Positions 16,596 through 24,142 of a DNA stretch of 64,000 nucleotides are shown piece by piece. Below the pieces are notes generated by a model. The model did not search any database. It was not told where the DNA came from and was given only the letters and a program-made list of their open reading frames with translations. The stretch is from NCBI GenBank assembly GCA_949156565.1, contig CASCZI010000002.1:1-64000 (forward strand). Reading direction: 5' to 3'. Position 1 is the first letter of the stretch. Each line of letters starts with the position of its first letter. This DNA is from an uncultured Alphaproteobacteria bacterium (lineage in GTDB: Bacteria > Pseudomonadota > Alphaproteobacteria > Rs-D84). A program made the translations under genes and the position numbers.

Positions 16596-17244
16596 TTTTT
16601 TACACCTTTTTGCCTTTATAATAACTTAATTTTTTGTAAAATCAAGCAACCTACTGACTATCTGAAAATGGGGGTTGTATAGGAAGCAGGATATTATGGC
16701 ATAAAAAAGGGCATTTTTCGCCCATACCAAAGTCAATGCATGAAAAATCCCGCAGAACCGCGGGCTTTTTGTCTGTATCGGCATGTATGCCAGAATACTG
16801 GCGGTGTGGTAATATTCTTGCGTCGCCGCCATACAACAAAATACAGGGATTAACAGGGAATTTTTGGCATTTCGGCACCGTCATTTTCGCCCACCGCGCC
16901 GCATTTCCGCCACTTTCACAAAATTCCCCACAAAAACAACAGGGATTTTGATTTCATGAAACAGGGATTTTTCTCGCCCATATCAGGGAACCATCCCACA
17001 CCGCCCCCGCCAAGGTATAGACTCGGGTTTATTCAGCCCCTACCCGAAAAACTATATGATTTGATTCATTCTTTTGAATACAAACATAAAAACTTTTTGC
17101 AAGCGGCGACCTGTCTCTATCAATCAGAATTTGTATAGCTGCATATAAGAAAAAGCCGGGGCTGATTTCTGTAGCTTTTCTCTAGTTTTTTCTCTACCTT
17201 TTTCTCTAGTTTTTATATTATCTGGGAACTTTTTGGGAAAAATA
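16596..17244. other. Long intergenic region with phased short repeats
   Basis: No supported gene is present; the track ORFs overlap each other and lack family signals. A terminator-like hairpin CCCGC/GCGGG with a T run lies at about 16746-16770. CAGGGA(T/A) occurs at about 16844, 16854, 16940, 16962 and 16984, with spacings of 10, 86, 22 and 22 bp. Around 17176-17213 TTTTCTCTA occurs three times with a period near 14 bp. These could be protein-binding sites for regulation or recombination. Confidence 0.45.
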
Positions 17245-17273
17245 TTGACTTTCTGGGAATTATCTGGTAATAT
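17221..17273 (+). promoter_or_regulatory. Fic operon promoter with overlapping CTGGGAA repeats
   Basis: TTGACT (17245), 17 bp, TAATAT (17268). TCTGGGAA at 17221, TTTGGGAA at 17232, TTCTGGGAA at 17251 and ATCTGG at 17262 repeat at roughly 10- or 20-bp intervals across the promoter and in its spacer, as in a multi-site operator. Confidence 0.65.
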
Positions 17274-17311
17274 TAGGTAAAATATTAACAAACATAAAAA
17301 GGCCGCACAAA

Positions 17312-18370
17312 ATGCCAAATAATCGCGATGTTATTATCACACCGGAAATACTGAACAATATTGCTGAAATCGACGCTTTTAACGGCGCATGGGCTGGTGG
17401 TGCAGTAAAACTGTCTGCCGATGCTTTACGTGTTATGCGCCGGGTCGCCACTATAGAATCTGTCGGCTCTTCAAATCGTATAGAAGGTAACCGCATGACC
17501 GATGCCGAGATAGAGGCCTTATTTGCTAATATCAATCAGCAGTCATTTACAACCCGTGACCAGCAAGAGGTTGCAGGCTATTCCGACCTGGTCAATACTA
17601 TATTTGAAAATTACGCCACAATCCCGTTAAGCGAGAATTATATCAAGCAATTACATAAGATTCTCCTAAACTACTCCGACAAGGATGCGCGCCACCGTGG
17701 TGAATACAAAAAAGGCAGCAACCGGGTTGCGGCATTTGATGCAAATGGCAATGAAATCGGCTCTATATTTGAAACGGCAACGCCATTCGATACACCACGC
17801 CTTATGGCGGACACTATAAAATGGACGAACGATACACTGAACGATCGGTTCTTTCACCCGATTATTACCATTGGGATATTTGTTATACACTTTCTGTCCA
17901 TCCATCCTTTTACAGATGGTAACGGTCGCCTATCGCGCGCATTAACGATTATGCTGATGCTGAAAAGCGGCTATACATATATGCCATACACATCGATGGA
18001 ATCCGTTATAGAAGCCACCAAAGATGCTTATTACCGTGCATTGCGTGGCACGCAAAAGACCATATGGGGCGACTGTATTAATTATGAGCCTTGGTTAACA
18101 TTCTTTGTGCGTTCCTTGGTTACCCAGAAACGCATGTTGGAAGACAAAATCGCACAGGTTCGTAGTACCGGCATCGCCAAATTGTCCACCACACAAAGCG
18201 AAATTCTTGCCTTGTTTGAAAATACATCAGAATTAAGCATGTCCCAAATCGTGTCTTTAATTGAAAAAAATCCAGAAACCATTCGCAAGGCGGTACAAGT
18301 ATTGGTTAAACGCGGCCACATTACCAAATGCGGAACCACACGCGGCACAGTTTATACATTGAACAAATAA
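17312..18370 (+). CDS. Fic/DOC family protein (probable AMP-transferase), class II
   Basis: The 352-residue protein has the Fic core motif HPFTDGNGRLSR near residue 197, which binds ATP and catalyses AMP transfer to target hydroxyls. The N-terminal segment SSNRIEGN matches the inhibitory helix of class II Fic proteins, so the enzyme is expected to be autoinhibited. The C-terminus (about 295-350) looks like a winged helix (ALFENTSELSMSQIVSLIEK, KAVQVLVKRGHI), suggesting DNA binding and possible autoregulation through the upstream repeats. The ATG follows AAAAGG. The DUF488 gene starts on the very next base after the stop. Confidence 0.9.
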   Translation: MPNNRDVIITPEILNNIAEIDAFNGAWAGGAVKLSADALRVMRRVATIESVGSSNRIEGNRMTDAEIEALFANINQQSFTTRDQQEVAGYSDLVNTIFENYATIPLSENYIKQLHKILLNYSDKDARHRGEYKKGSNRVAAFDANGNEIGSIFETATPFDTPRLMADTIKWTNDTLNDRFFHPIITIGIFVIHFLSIHPFTDGNGRLSRALTIMLMLKSGYTYMPYTSMESVIEATKDAYYRALRGTQKTIWGDCINYEPWLTFFVRSLVTQKRMLEDKIAQVRSTGIAKLSTTQSEILALFENTSELSMSQIVSLIEKNPETIRKAVQVLVKRGHITKCGTTRGTVYTLNK

Positions 18371-18796
18371 ATGCCAAAAATATTCACAATCGGTTTCAGT
18401 GGTAAAAGCCCGGATGCGTTTATGGACGCGCTAAACGCTGTGCGTGTGCGTGCGGTATGGGATATACGGCTTTGGCGCACCAGTACATACGTACCATTTT
18501 ACAGTGGCGATAATCTGGCCGCGGCACTGGGCGACCGATATGAATACCGCCCAGAATTCGCCCCAACGGCCGAAATCATAGCCGGATACAAGGATGGCCT
18601 TATTACCTGGCCTGATTATGAGCGGATGTACCGCGAATTATTGGCCACACGCCACCCGACCGCAGCCCTCACCCCGGCCAACCTTGACCGCATCTGCTTG
18701 TTATGTACCGAGAAAAGCGCCCACCAATGCCATCGCCGCCTCGCCGCCGAATACATTGCGGCGCAATTTCCCGACACCGAAATCGTGCATTTATAA
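18371..18796 (+). CDS. DUF488 family protein
   Basis: The 141-residue protein begins MPKIFTIGFSGKSPDAFMDA and has the DUF488 signature: an N-terminal TIGFSGK, a central VWDIRLWRTS and the C-terminal CLLCTEKSAHQCHRRL with conserved Cys and His-Arg. The start codon is immediately after the Fic stop, so the two genes form one operon. The biochemical function of DUF488 is not established. It is often found in defence or toxin-like contexts, as here. Confidence 0.88.
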   Translation: MPKIFTIGFSGKSPDAFMDALNAVRVRAVWDIRLWRTSTYVPFYSGDNLAAALGDRYEYRPEFAPTAEIIAGYKDGLITWPDYERMYRELLATRHPTAALTPANLDRICLLCTEKSAHQCHRRLAAEYIAAQFPDTEIVHL

Positions 18797-18812
18797 AATG
18801 ACCATTTTGTTA

Positions 18813-19127
18813 TCAGCGTATAAAAAATATGTATACAATCCATAAATGCAACATCAGTATAGCAAACCATAAAAAACACGCCAATATGGGTACAAACAGA
18901 AATTTCCACTTATGATGTCTTACGGTTTCTATCGCAAACGGAATAAAGATTATCGCACAAAATGTCATCGCAATACGATCTATCAATATTAAACAGTCAT
19001 GACTGCAAATAAAACAGAATAATCCATCCCATTTTCCATTAGTTAAGAGGCCCACCAGATCATTCCAAAAGAACAAGAACAGGGCCAGACACACAACACT
19101 GCCAACAAAATCAAAATACTTCCTCAT
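18813..19127 (-). CDS. Three-TM membrane protein, putative immunity protein 2B
   Basis: The 104-residue product starts MRKYFDFVGSVVCLALFLFF; the ATG at 19127 overlaps the TGA of the preceding toxin tail (TGATG). TM1 is followed by a loop with Cys residues (GLFCFICSHDCLILI), then TM2 and TM3 (FLFVPILACFLWFAILMLHLW), the same layout as the other four small membrane genes of the two toxin loci. An immunity role is inferred from this position and layout. Confidence 0.72.
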   Translation of the reverse strand: MRKYFDFVGSVVCLALFLFFWNDLVGLLTNGKWDGLFCFICSHDCLILIDRIAMTFCAIIFIPFAIETVRHHKWKFLFVPILACFLWFAILMLHLWIVYIFFIR

Positions 19128-19170
19128 CAATTGTATTTTACATTGACAATCAGATCTTGTCCATTTAGTT
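19127..19170 (-). pseudogene. Toxin 3'-end remnant (tail 3)
   Basis: The minus-strand frame reads LELNGQDLIVNVKYN and stop, matching the MuF toxin end STGKDLLVYVKY. It fills the whole gap between the stop of the first membrane gene and the start of the second. Confidence 0.8.
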
Positions 19171-19557
19171 CTAATATGTAGAATACGCCATCAATGCTTG
19201 TGAAAACATATTGTTATTCGTCAGCAGAATCTCGAATATATTTGTGCAAAAATCAATCAGCAACGGCAACACCAATAACAATATTGCAATTGTTGCATTT
19301 TTTTTACGTAACGCGACTATCGCGAATATAATTATCATAAATGATTCTATAAAATTCCGACTTATAAAGTACACATACGAATAAGGACTTTCCCAGGCAA
19401 TACCCATAGCTTCACTGCCCCACGGACAGTGGTTGCTTGGTCCCCAATTCGCACACCCCTTTATAATCGCATCATAGTAGCCATCAATACAGCTATATAC
19501 AAAAAAGACATGTATCGCGAATAGTATCCATAAAAATATTTTTTGCCGTCGTGTCAT
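19171..19557 (-). CDS. Three-TM membrane protein, putative immunity protein 2A
   Basis: The 128-residue protein starts 1 bp after the MuF toxin stop region (TGATATG). TM1 is FLWILFAIHVFFVYSCIDGY. A loop contains CANWGPSNHCPWGSEAMGIAW, matching the loop of 15725-16060. TM2 and TM3 follow (FIESFMIIIFAIVAL and IAILLLVLPLLIDFC). It is the direct neighbour of the toxin and therefore the best candidate for cognate immunity (inference). Confidence 0.78.
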   Translation of the reverse strand: MTRRQKIFLWILFAIHVFFVYSCIDGYYDAIIKGCANWGPSNHCPWGSEAMGIAWESPYSYVYFISRNFIESFMIIIFAIVALRKKNATIAILLLVLPLLIDFCTNIFEILLTNNNMFSQALMAYSTY

Positions 19558-19558
19558 A

Positions 19559-20704
19559 TCAGTATTTTACATAAACCAATAAGTCTTTGCCAGTACTTTC
19601 CAACCAATATGTGAATTGGCCTATTTGCCCTGTCATATCAATACACCCGGCAGAACCCGGCCACATTCCGCCATGGATACTAAAATTATCGCGACCGTAT
19701 GTGTTAGTTTCTTTGGAGGGCTCCAGCCAGACACGAGAGTTGCCCCATGAATAATAAGACCCTGGCCATTTGCCACCCGAGTCTTCTTTTACAACAACAG
19801 CAGCACCAACTATCAATCCTTTTAAATCCATAAACTGTAACTGTTCCTGTCTTGCAACATACGCACCTTCTGGGATTGGACCAGTGGATTTCTGATCTTG
19901 ATATTCTGGGCTTTGGTAACCGGGACGACCAGACACCGCATCCCACGATCGTACAGGTTTATCATCTACATATAGCGTCAGTGTTTTACCATCAAATACC
20001 GCATATTGTCCCGGTTTAGTATTAACCGGCTTTTCAAATGTTGCTTTTTCTGCTGGGGTACTGGGCGACTTTTTTGCGATATTAGGCGAGACGACCATTG
20101 GTGTCTTTGGTTTATACGACTTACTGCTGATTGTGCGACCGTCAGGGCCGATTACATCTTCTGTTATGCTGCATCGGCAATTTGGATGCACCGGTATTTC
20201 GGGGATGTCATCCTCGCTGTCATATATTTCGCCATCGCGCGATGCACACGCGGAACAGGTGTTATCGCCATCTTCACTATGCCAACGCCATACGCGACGT
20301 GGTTTACCATTTGGCATATCATCATCGTCCTCTGGCAGGTCAAGGGTATAAACCTCCAGCTGTTTATTTTCTATTGCACCATCTGGCATCAGAACACGAA
20401 CATCTATGGTTTCTTCTAGCTCTACATAATCTTCAACATCTATCTTGCGACCGGCTTCTTCATAGTCTTCTTCGGCCTCGGCTATTGCTTCTTCTAGCGC
20501 AGACTCTAATGCCTTTTGGGCCTTACGAAATTGCTCTAATGTCATATCGTATTCTGGTTCGGTCATGCGACCGGTGGCGTCAGTTTGTAGCATTCCTGGA
20601 TACAGCAGATTCAAGTATTTTTCCGCCATGGCGTATGCCTTGCTGTTTTTATCCATATATTCGGACGATGACATAAGCTGCCGCAAAAATTGTGGTGTTT
20701 TCAT
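19559..20704 (-). CDS. MuF-domain / DUF2778 fusion: polymorphic toxin-like phage head protein
   Basis: The 381-residue protein has two parts. Residues about 1-185 are acidic and helical and end in a Mu gpF/SPP1 gp7-type minor head segment (RWHSEDGDNTCSACASRDGE, then PEIPVHPNCRCSITED) with its Cys-x-x-Cys and HPNCRC. Residues about 225-381 are the DUF2778 L,D-transpeptidase-like domain (YAVFDGKTLTLYVDDKPVRS, GPIPEGAYVARQ, FSIHGGMWPGSAGCIDM), homologous to the toxin at 13913. MuF-toxin fusions are a known class of phage-borne polymorphic toxins; pairing with DUF2778 and membrane immunity genes is the notable point here. A GGAATC ribosome site precedes the ATG. Confidence 0.85.
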   Translation of the reverse strand: MKTPQFLRQLMSSSEYMDKNSKAYAMAEKYLNLLYPGMLQTDATGRMTEPEYDMTLEQFRKAQKALESALEEAIAEAEEDYEEAGRKIDVEDYVELEETIDVRVLMPDGAIENKQLEVYTLDLPEDDDDMPNGKPRRVWRWHSEDGDNTCSACASRDGEIYDSEDDIPEIPVHPNCRCSITEDVIGPDGRTISSKSYKPKTPMVVSPNIAKKSPSTPAEKATFEKPVNTKPGQYAVFDGKTLTLYVDDKPVRSWDAVSGRPGYQSPEYQDQKSTGPIPEGAYVARQEQLQFMDLKGLIVGAAVVVKEDSGGKWPGSYYSWGNSRVWLEPSKETNTYGRDNFSIHGGMWPGSAGCIDMTGQIGQFTYWLESTGKDLLVYVKY

Positions 20705-20754
20705 TTATGATTCCTTTTTGTAAATTAAAAAAGCCGCGCACACGGCGGGCAATA

Positions 20755-20777
20755 AAAAACGGCGACAAAATGTCGCC
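20755..20777 (-). terminator. Intrinsic terminator in the MuF-toxin leader
   Basis: Minus strand GGCGAC-ATTTT-GTCGCC followed by GTTTTTT, between promoter and gene. A second weaker hairpin with a T run (GCCG/CGGC then TTTTTT) follows at about 20730-20750. The arrangement parallels the toxin 1 leader. Confidence 0.75.
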
Positions 20778-20793
20778 TTTGTTCATGGTATGT

Positions 20794-20822
20794 ATTATAC
20801 CACAAATCGCAATAAAAATCAA
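20794..20822 (-). promoter_or_regulatory. Promoter of MuF-toxin gene, shared with toxin gene 1
   Basis: Minus strand TTGATT, 17 bp, TATAAT; spacer and -10 closely match the promoter at 13822-13850. Confidence 0.8.
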
Positions 20823-20998
20823 TTAAATACTATGCACTAACAATAAACCACAACATAAACTTTCAGATCACCTAATAAGGGGATGCTTAAAAGTTTTTAG
20901 AGGGAACGCCCTGAGTAAACTTTAACTTTTCCTAAATACATTAGCCCCCTATAAAAAATTTTATGGGAACTATTAACAAACAACAAAAAGGTGAATCT

Positions 20999-22258
20999 AT
21001 GCAAAATTTAACCATACAAAACATAAAACTAACTGACATTCGGGCGTATAAAAACAACCCGAAGTTGCATAACCGTGCCCAGGTGGCGAAGATACGTGAA
21101 TCTATCCGCGAGTTCGGGTTTATCAATCCGGTCTTGCTGGACGAAAATTTGGAAATCATCGCCGGACATGGGCGCGTGGCGGCAGCCCAGGATGCCGGCA
21201 TGAACGAGGTACCGGCGATAATCCTGTCGCATCTGACGGAGACCCAAAAGCGCGCATATCGTATCGCCGACAACAAGCTGACCGAGCTTGGCAAATGGAG
21301 TGTCGAGTTGCTGAATCTGGAATTCAGCGAGCTGAGCAACCTTGCCCTTGATTTCAATCTGGAAATCACCGGGTTTGAAACCGCTGAAATCGACCTGATT
21401 CTGGACGGCGATGGGGCAAGCGACCCGAAAGCGGACGCTGTTCCGGCGCTGACTGACGAAGACCGGCGTTGCCATCGCGGCGACATTTGGAAACTTGGGC
21501 GGCATACAATCGTCTGTGGCGATGCGTTGAATCCTGCGTCTTATGCCGCCATCATGGGTGACGACCGCGCCCAAATGGTTCTGACCGATGCGCCGTATAA
21601 TGTAAAGGTCCGAAACATCGGATCCATGGGCAAAATCAAGCACGACGAGTTTGCCATGGCATCGGGCGAGATGACGCCAGCCGAGTTTACAGAGTTCCTG
21701 AGCGCCTTTATGCGCCACGCCAAGGAATATTCTGTGAACGGTGCCCTGCATTACCTGTTTATGGACTGGAAGCACGTTGGTGAGATTACCACCGCCGGTG
21801 CGGCCATCTATGACGATTTCAAAAACATCTGTGTCTGGAACAAGACAAACGGCGGCATGGGCAGCCTGTATCGCAGCAAGCACGAGCTGTGCTTTATCTA
21901 TAAATCCGGCACCGCACCCCACATCAATAATATCGAACTGGGCGCGCATGGGCGATATCGGACGAACGTCTGGGACTATGCCGGTGCAAATGCGTTCGGT
22001 GCGGGCAAAGACGACCTGAAACTGCACCCGACCGTAAAGCCGGTCGCAATGCTGCGCGATGCGATACTGGACGTGACACGCCGGGGTGACATTGTTCTGG
22101 ATTGTTTCTTGGGCTCGGGCTCTACACTGATTGCGTGCGAGCAAACCGGGCGCGTATGCCGCGGAATTGAACTTGAAGAAAAATACTGTGACGTCATAAT
22201 CAAACGCTTTGAAACGTTGACCGGATGCAAGGCCGAAAAGATAGGAGAAATCAAATGA
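20999..22258 (+). CDS. ParB-domain DNA methyltransferase (phage-type, N6A/N4C family)
   Basis: The 419-residue protein's first 100 residues form a ParB/sulfiredoxin-like domain (NPVLLDENLEIIAGHGRVAA). Residues about 150-410 are a DNA methylase with catalytic TDAPYN (a DPPY-type motif) and SAM-binding DCFLGSGST. It modifies phage or host DNA, probably an adenine or cytosine amino group. The ATG at 20999 has an AAAGGTGA site; the track start at 20963 lacks one. It overlaps the next gene by 4 bp and leads the phage packaging module, a typical prophage arrangement. Confidence 0.92.
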   Translation: MQNLTIQNIKLTDIRAYKNNPKLHNRAQVAKIRESIREFGFINPVLLDENLEIIAGHGRVAAAQDAGMNEVPAIILSHLTETQKRAYRIADNKLTELGKWSVELLNLEFSELSNLALDFNLEITGFETAEIDLILDGDGASDPKADAVPALTDEDRRCHRGDIWKLGRHTIVCGDALNPASYAAIMGDDRAQMVLTDAPYNVKVRNIGSMGKIKHDEFAMASGEMTPAEFTEFLSAFMRHAKEYSVNGALHYLFMDWKHVGEITTAGAAIYDDFKNICVWNKTNGGMGSLYRSKHELCFIYKSGTAPHINNIELGAHGRYRTNVWDYAGANAFGAGKDDLKLHPTVKPVAMLRDAILDVTRRGDIVLDCFLGSGSTLIACEQTGRVCRGIELEEKYCDVIIKRFETLTGCKAEKIGEIK

Positions 22259-22635
22259 CAGGATATAAAATCCCACCAAAAGGCACACAGTTTAAACCAG
22301 GTCAGTCTGGCAACCCAAAAGGCCGACCAAAGGGGCGCCCAAACACATATACTCTGTTGGGCGAATTGCTGCATCAAAAAATATTGATTACCCAAGAGGG
22401 CCGGCAGCTAAAAATCAACAAGCAAACCGCCATCTTGTTGCAGGCAGTTAACCGCGCTGTAAAAGGTGATCTGCGGGCAATTCAAAACATATTCCCGCAC
22501 ATGTTGGCAATGGATGCCGAAAAAGAGCACTTGGACGCCATGCGAGAAGCCTTATCAACAAATGACCAGGCTATTCTTGAAAACCTAAAATCTCGCCTGA
22601 CAACCGAACAAACCAAGGAGGAAATCGATGTCTGA
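22255..22635 (+). CDS. DUF5681 protein (small-terminase-like)
   Basis: The 126-residue protein starts MTGYKIPPKGTQFKPGQSGN, with the DUF5681 signature FKPGQSGNPKGRPKGRPN. Its position between methylase and large terminase suggests a small-terminase role (inference). The start codon overlaps the methylase stop (ATGA) after an AGGAG site, and its 3' end overlaps the terminase start by 8 bp. A shorter relative with the same N-terminal motif is at 37760-37942. Confidence 0.85.
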   Translation: MTGYKIPPKGTQFKPGQSGNPKGRPKGRPNTYTLLGELLHQKILITQEGRQLKINKQTAILLQAVNRAVKGDLRAIQNIFPHMLAMDAEKEHLDAMREALSTNDQAILENLKSRLTTEQTKEEIDV

Positions 22636-24061
22636 ACGCAAAGAACTGGACGTGCTGTTACGCAACGATTTTTACAGTTATGTCCAACGCGTCTTTTATG
22701 AACTTGGGAATGAGAAATTCATTCCCAACTGGCACCTTGAGGTACTGTGTGACGCATTAGAACGCGCACGCCGTGGCGAGATAAAGCGCCTGATTATCAA
22801 CGTACCGCCGCGCAGTCTGAAATCCATTGTCGTTAATGTCGCCTATTCAACATGGCTGTTGGGACATAATCCCAAGGAACGCATTGTTAGCGCATCTTAT
22901 TCCGCCGAACTGGCGGAAAAGTTTGCGCGCGACAGCAAAATCGTTATGGAATCCGAATGGTATCGGCGAATATTTCCGCGCACCATCATTTCTAAAAATC
23001 GTTCCACGCCCGGCGATTTTAACACAACCGCGCGGGGCGGACGATACACATCATCTGTGGACGGAACAATGACCGGCCGTGGCGGGAATGTCATTATTAT
23101 CGATGACCCGATTAAGCCATCAGACGCCAGCAGTGAATCCGCCATAAACAAAGTCAATGAGTGGTATCAGCACACAATGCTTAGCCGCCTGGACGATCCG
23201 CAAAACGGCACAATCATACTGATTATGCAGCGCGTACACGAAAACGATTTGACCGGCTATCTATTGGAAAACTCAACCGATTGGGTACATATAAAAATAC
23301 CGCAAATCGCAATCACAGATGAAAGATGGCCCGTTGGGGACAAAGTATTTCGGCGTGCCGCCGGGCGCCCGCTAAACCCAACCCGCATAGATGCCCAAAC
23401 ACTGACAACCAGTCAGCAAGAACTTGGTACCTATGTCTGGTCGGCACAGTATCAGCAAGAACCGTGCCCATTGGAAGGCGGCATCGTTAAAGAATCTTGG
23501 TTGCACTACTATACACAGGAGCAAGCGGCACAAATAGACGAGCTAAAATATTGCCGAATATTCTTAAGCTGGGACACAGCGAATAAGGCAGGCGCAACAA
23601 ATGCCTACTCCGCCTGTTGCGTTGTACTGATGACACGCGAAAATAACGCATTTAAGTATTATCTGTTGGAAGTAGTTCGCGGCAAATGGGAAATGCCAGA
23701 ATTAATTAGGCAGGTAATGACCCTATATCACAAATGGCGATATGAAAAAGGTGGCGGCGGATTAGTTAAACTTCTGATAGAGGACAAGGCCAGCGGAACG
23801 CAATTGATACAAATGCTATCCGCACAAAGGGACTGCAACGGATACGGGTTTGATGTAGAACCAATAAAGCCAGACGCCGACAAAACATCACGCTTGATGG
23901 GCGTTAGTGCGTATATTGAAAACGGCGCGTTGCAATTTCCACAGGAAGAACCGGACTGGTGGGCCGAGTTCAAGAAAGAACTACTCAGCTTCCCCGGCAG
24001 CAAATACAAAGACCAGGTTGACGCCCTGACGCAGTGTATAAATTATGCGATGCAACAATAG
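22628..24061 (+). CDS. Phage large terminase subunit
   Basis: The 477-residue protein has an N-terminal ATPase with the Walker A-like NVPPRSLKS (about 58-66) and Walker B VIIIDDPIKPSD (about 157-168). The C-terminal nuclease domain has ISWDTANKAG-like FLSWDTANKAG and LIEDKASG acidic motifs. Terminases package phage DNA into proheads. No portal, major capsid or tail genes are nearby apart from the MuF-toxin fusion, so this is a packaging remnant or satellite rather than a complete prophage. Confidence 0.92.
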   Translation: MSERKELDVLLRNDFYSYVQRVFYELGNEKFIPNWHLEVLCDALERARRGEIKRLIINVPPRSLKSIVVNVAYSTWLLGHNPKERIVSASYSAELAEKFARDSKIVMESEWYRRIFPRTIISKNRSTPGDFNTTARGGRYTSSVDGTMTGRGGNVIIIDDPIKPSDASSESAINKVNEWYQHTMLSRLDDPQNGTIILIMQRVHENDLTGYLLENSTDWVHIKIPQIAITDERWPVGDKVFRRAAGRPLNPTRIDAQTLTTSQQELGTYVWSAQYQQEPCPLEGGIVKESWLHYYTQEQAAQIDELKYCRIFLSWDTANKAGATNAYSACCVVLMTRENNAFKYYLLEVVRGKWEMPELIRQVMTLYHKWRYEKGGGGLVKLLIEDKASGTQLIQMLSAQRDCNGYGFDVEPIKPDADKTSRLMGVSAYIENGALQFPQEEPDWWAEFKKELLSFPGSKYKDQVDALTQCINYAMQQ

Positions 24062-24066
24062 AAAAG

Positions 24067-24099
24067 CAAACGCCCCACAATTACATGTTGGGGCGTTTT
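24067..24099 (+). terminator. Intrinsic terminator after terminase gene
   Basis: AAACGCCCCA / TGGGGCGTTT with an 11-nt loop and trailing T residues. Confidence 0.88.
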
Positions 24100-24142
24100 A
24101 GATTATTCTTTACCTGGGATTTCTAGAAACGCAGCAGGTCTA

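Noticed and set aside
21029-22288. 419-codon minus-strand ORF opposite the methylase
   Set aside because: It is antisense to a clear ParB-methyltransferase; composition shows it is a shadow frame.
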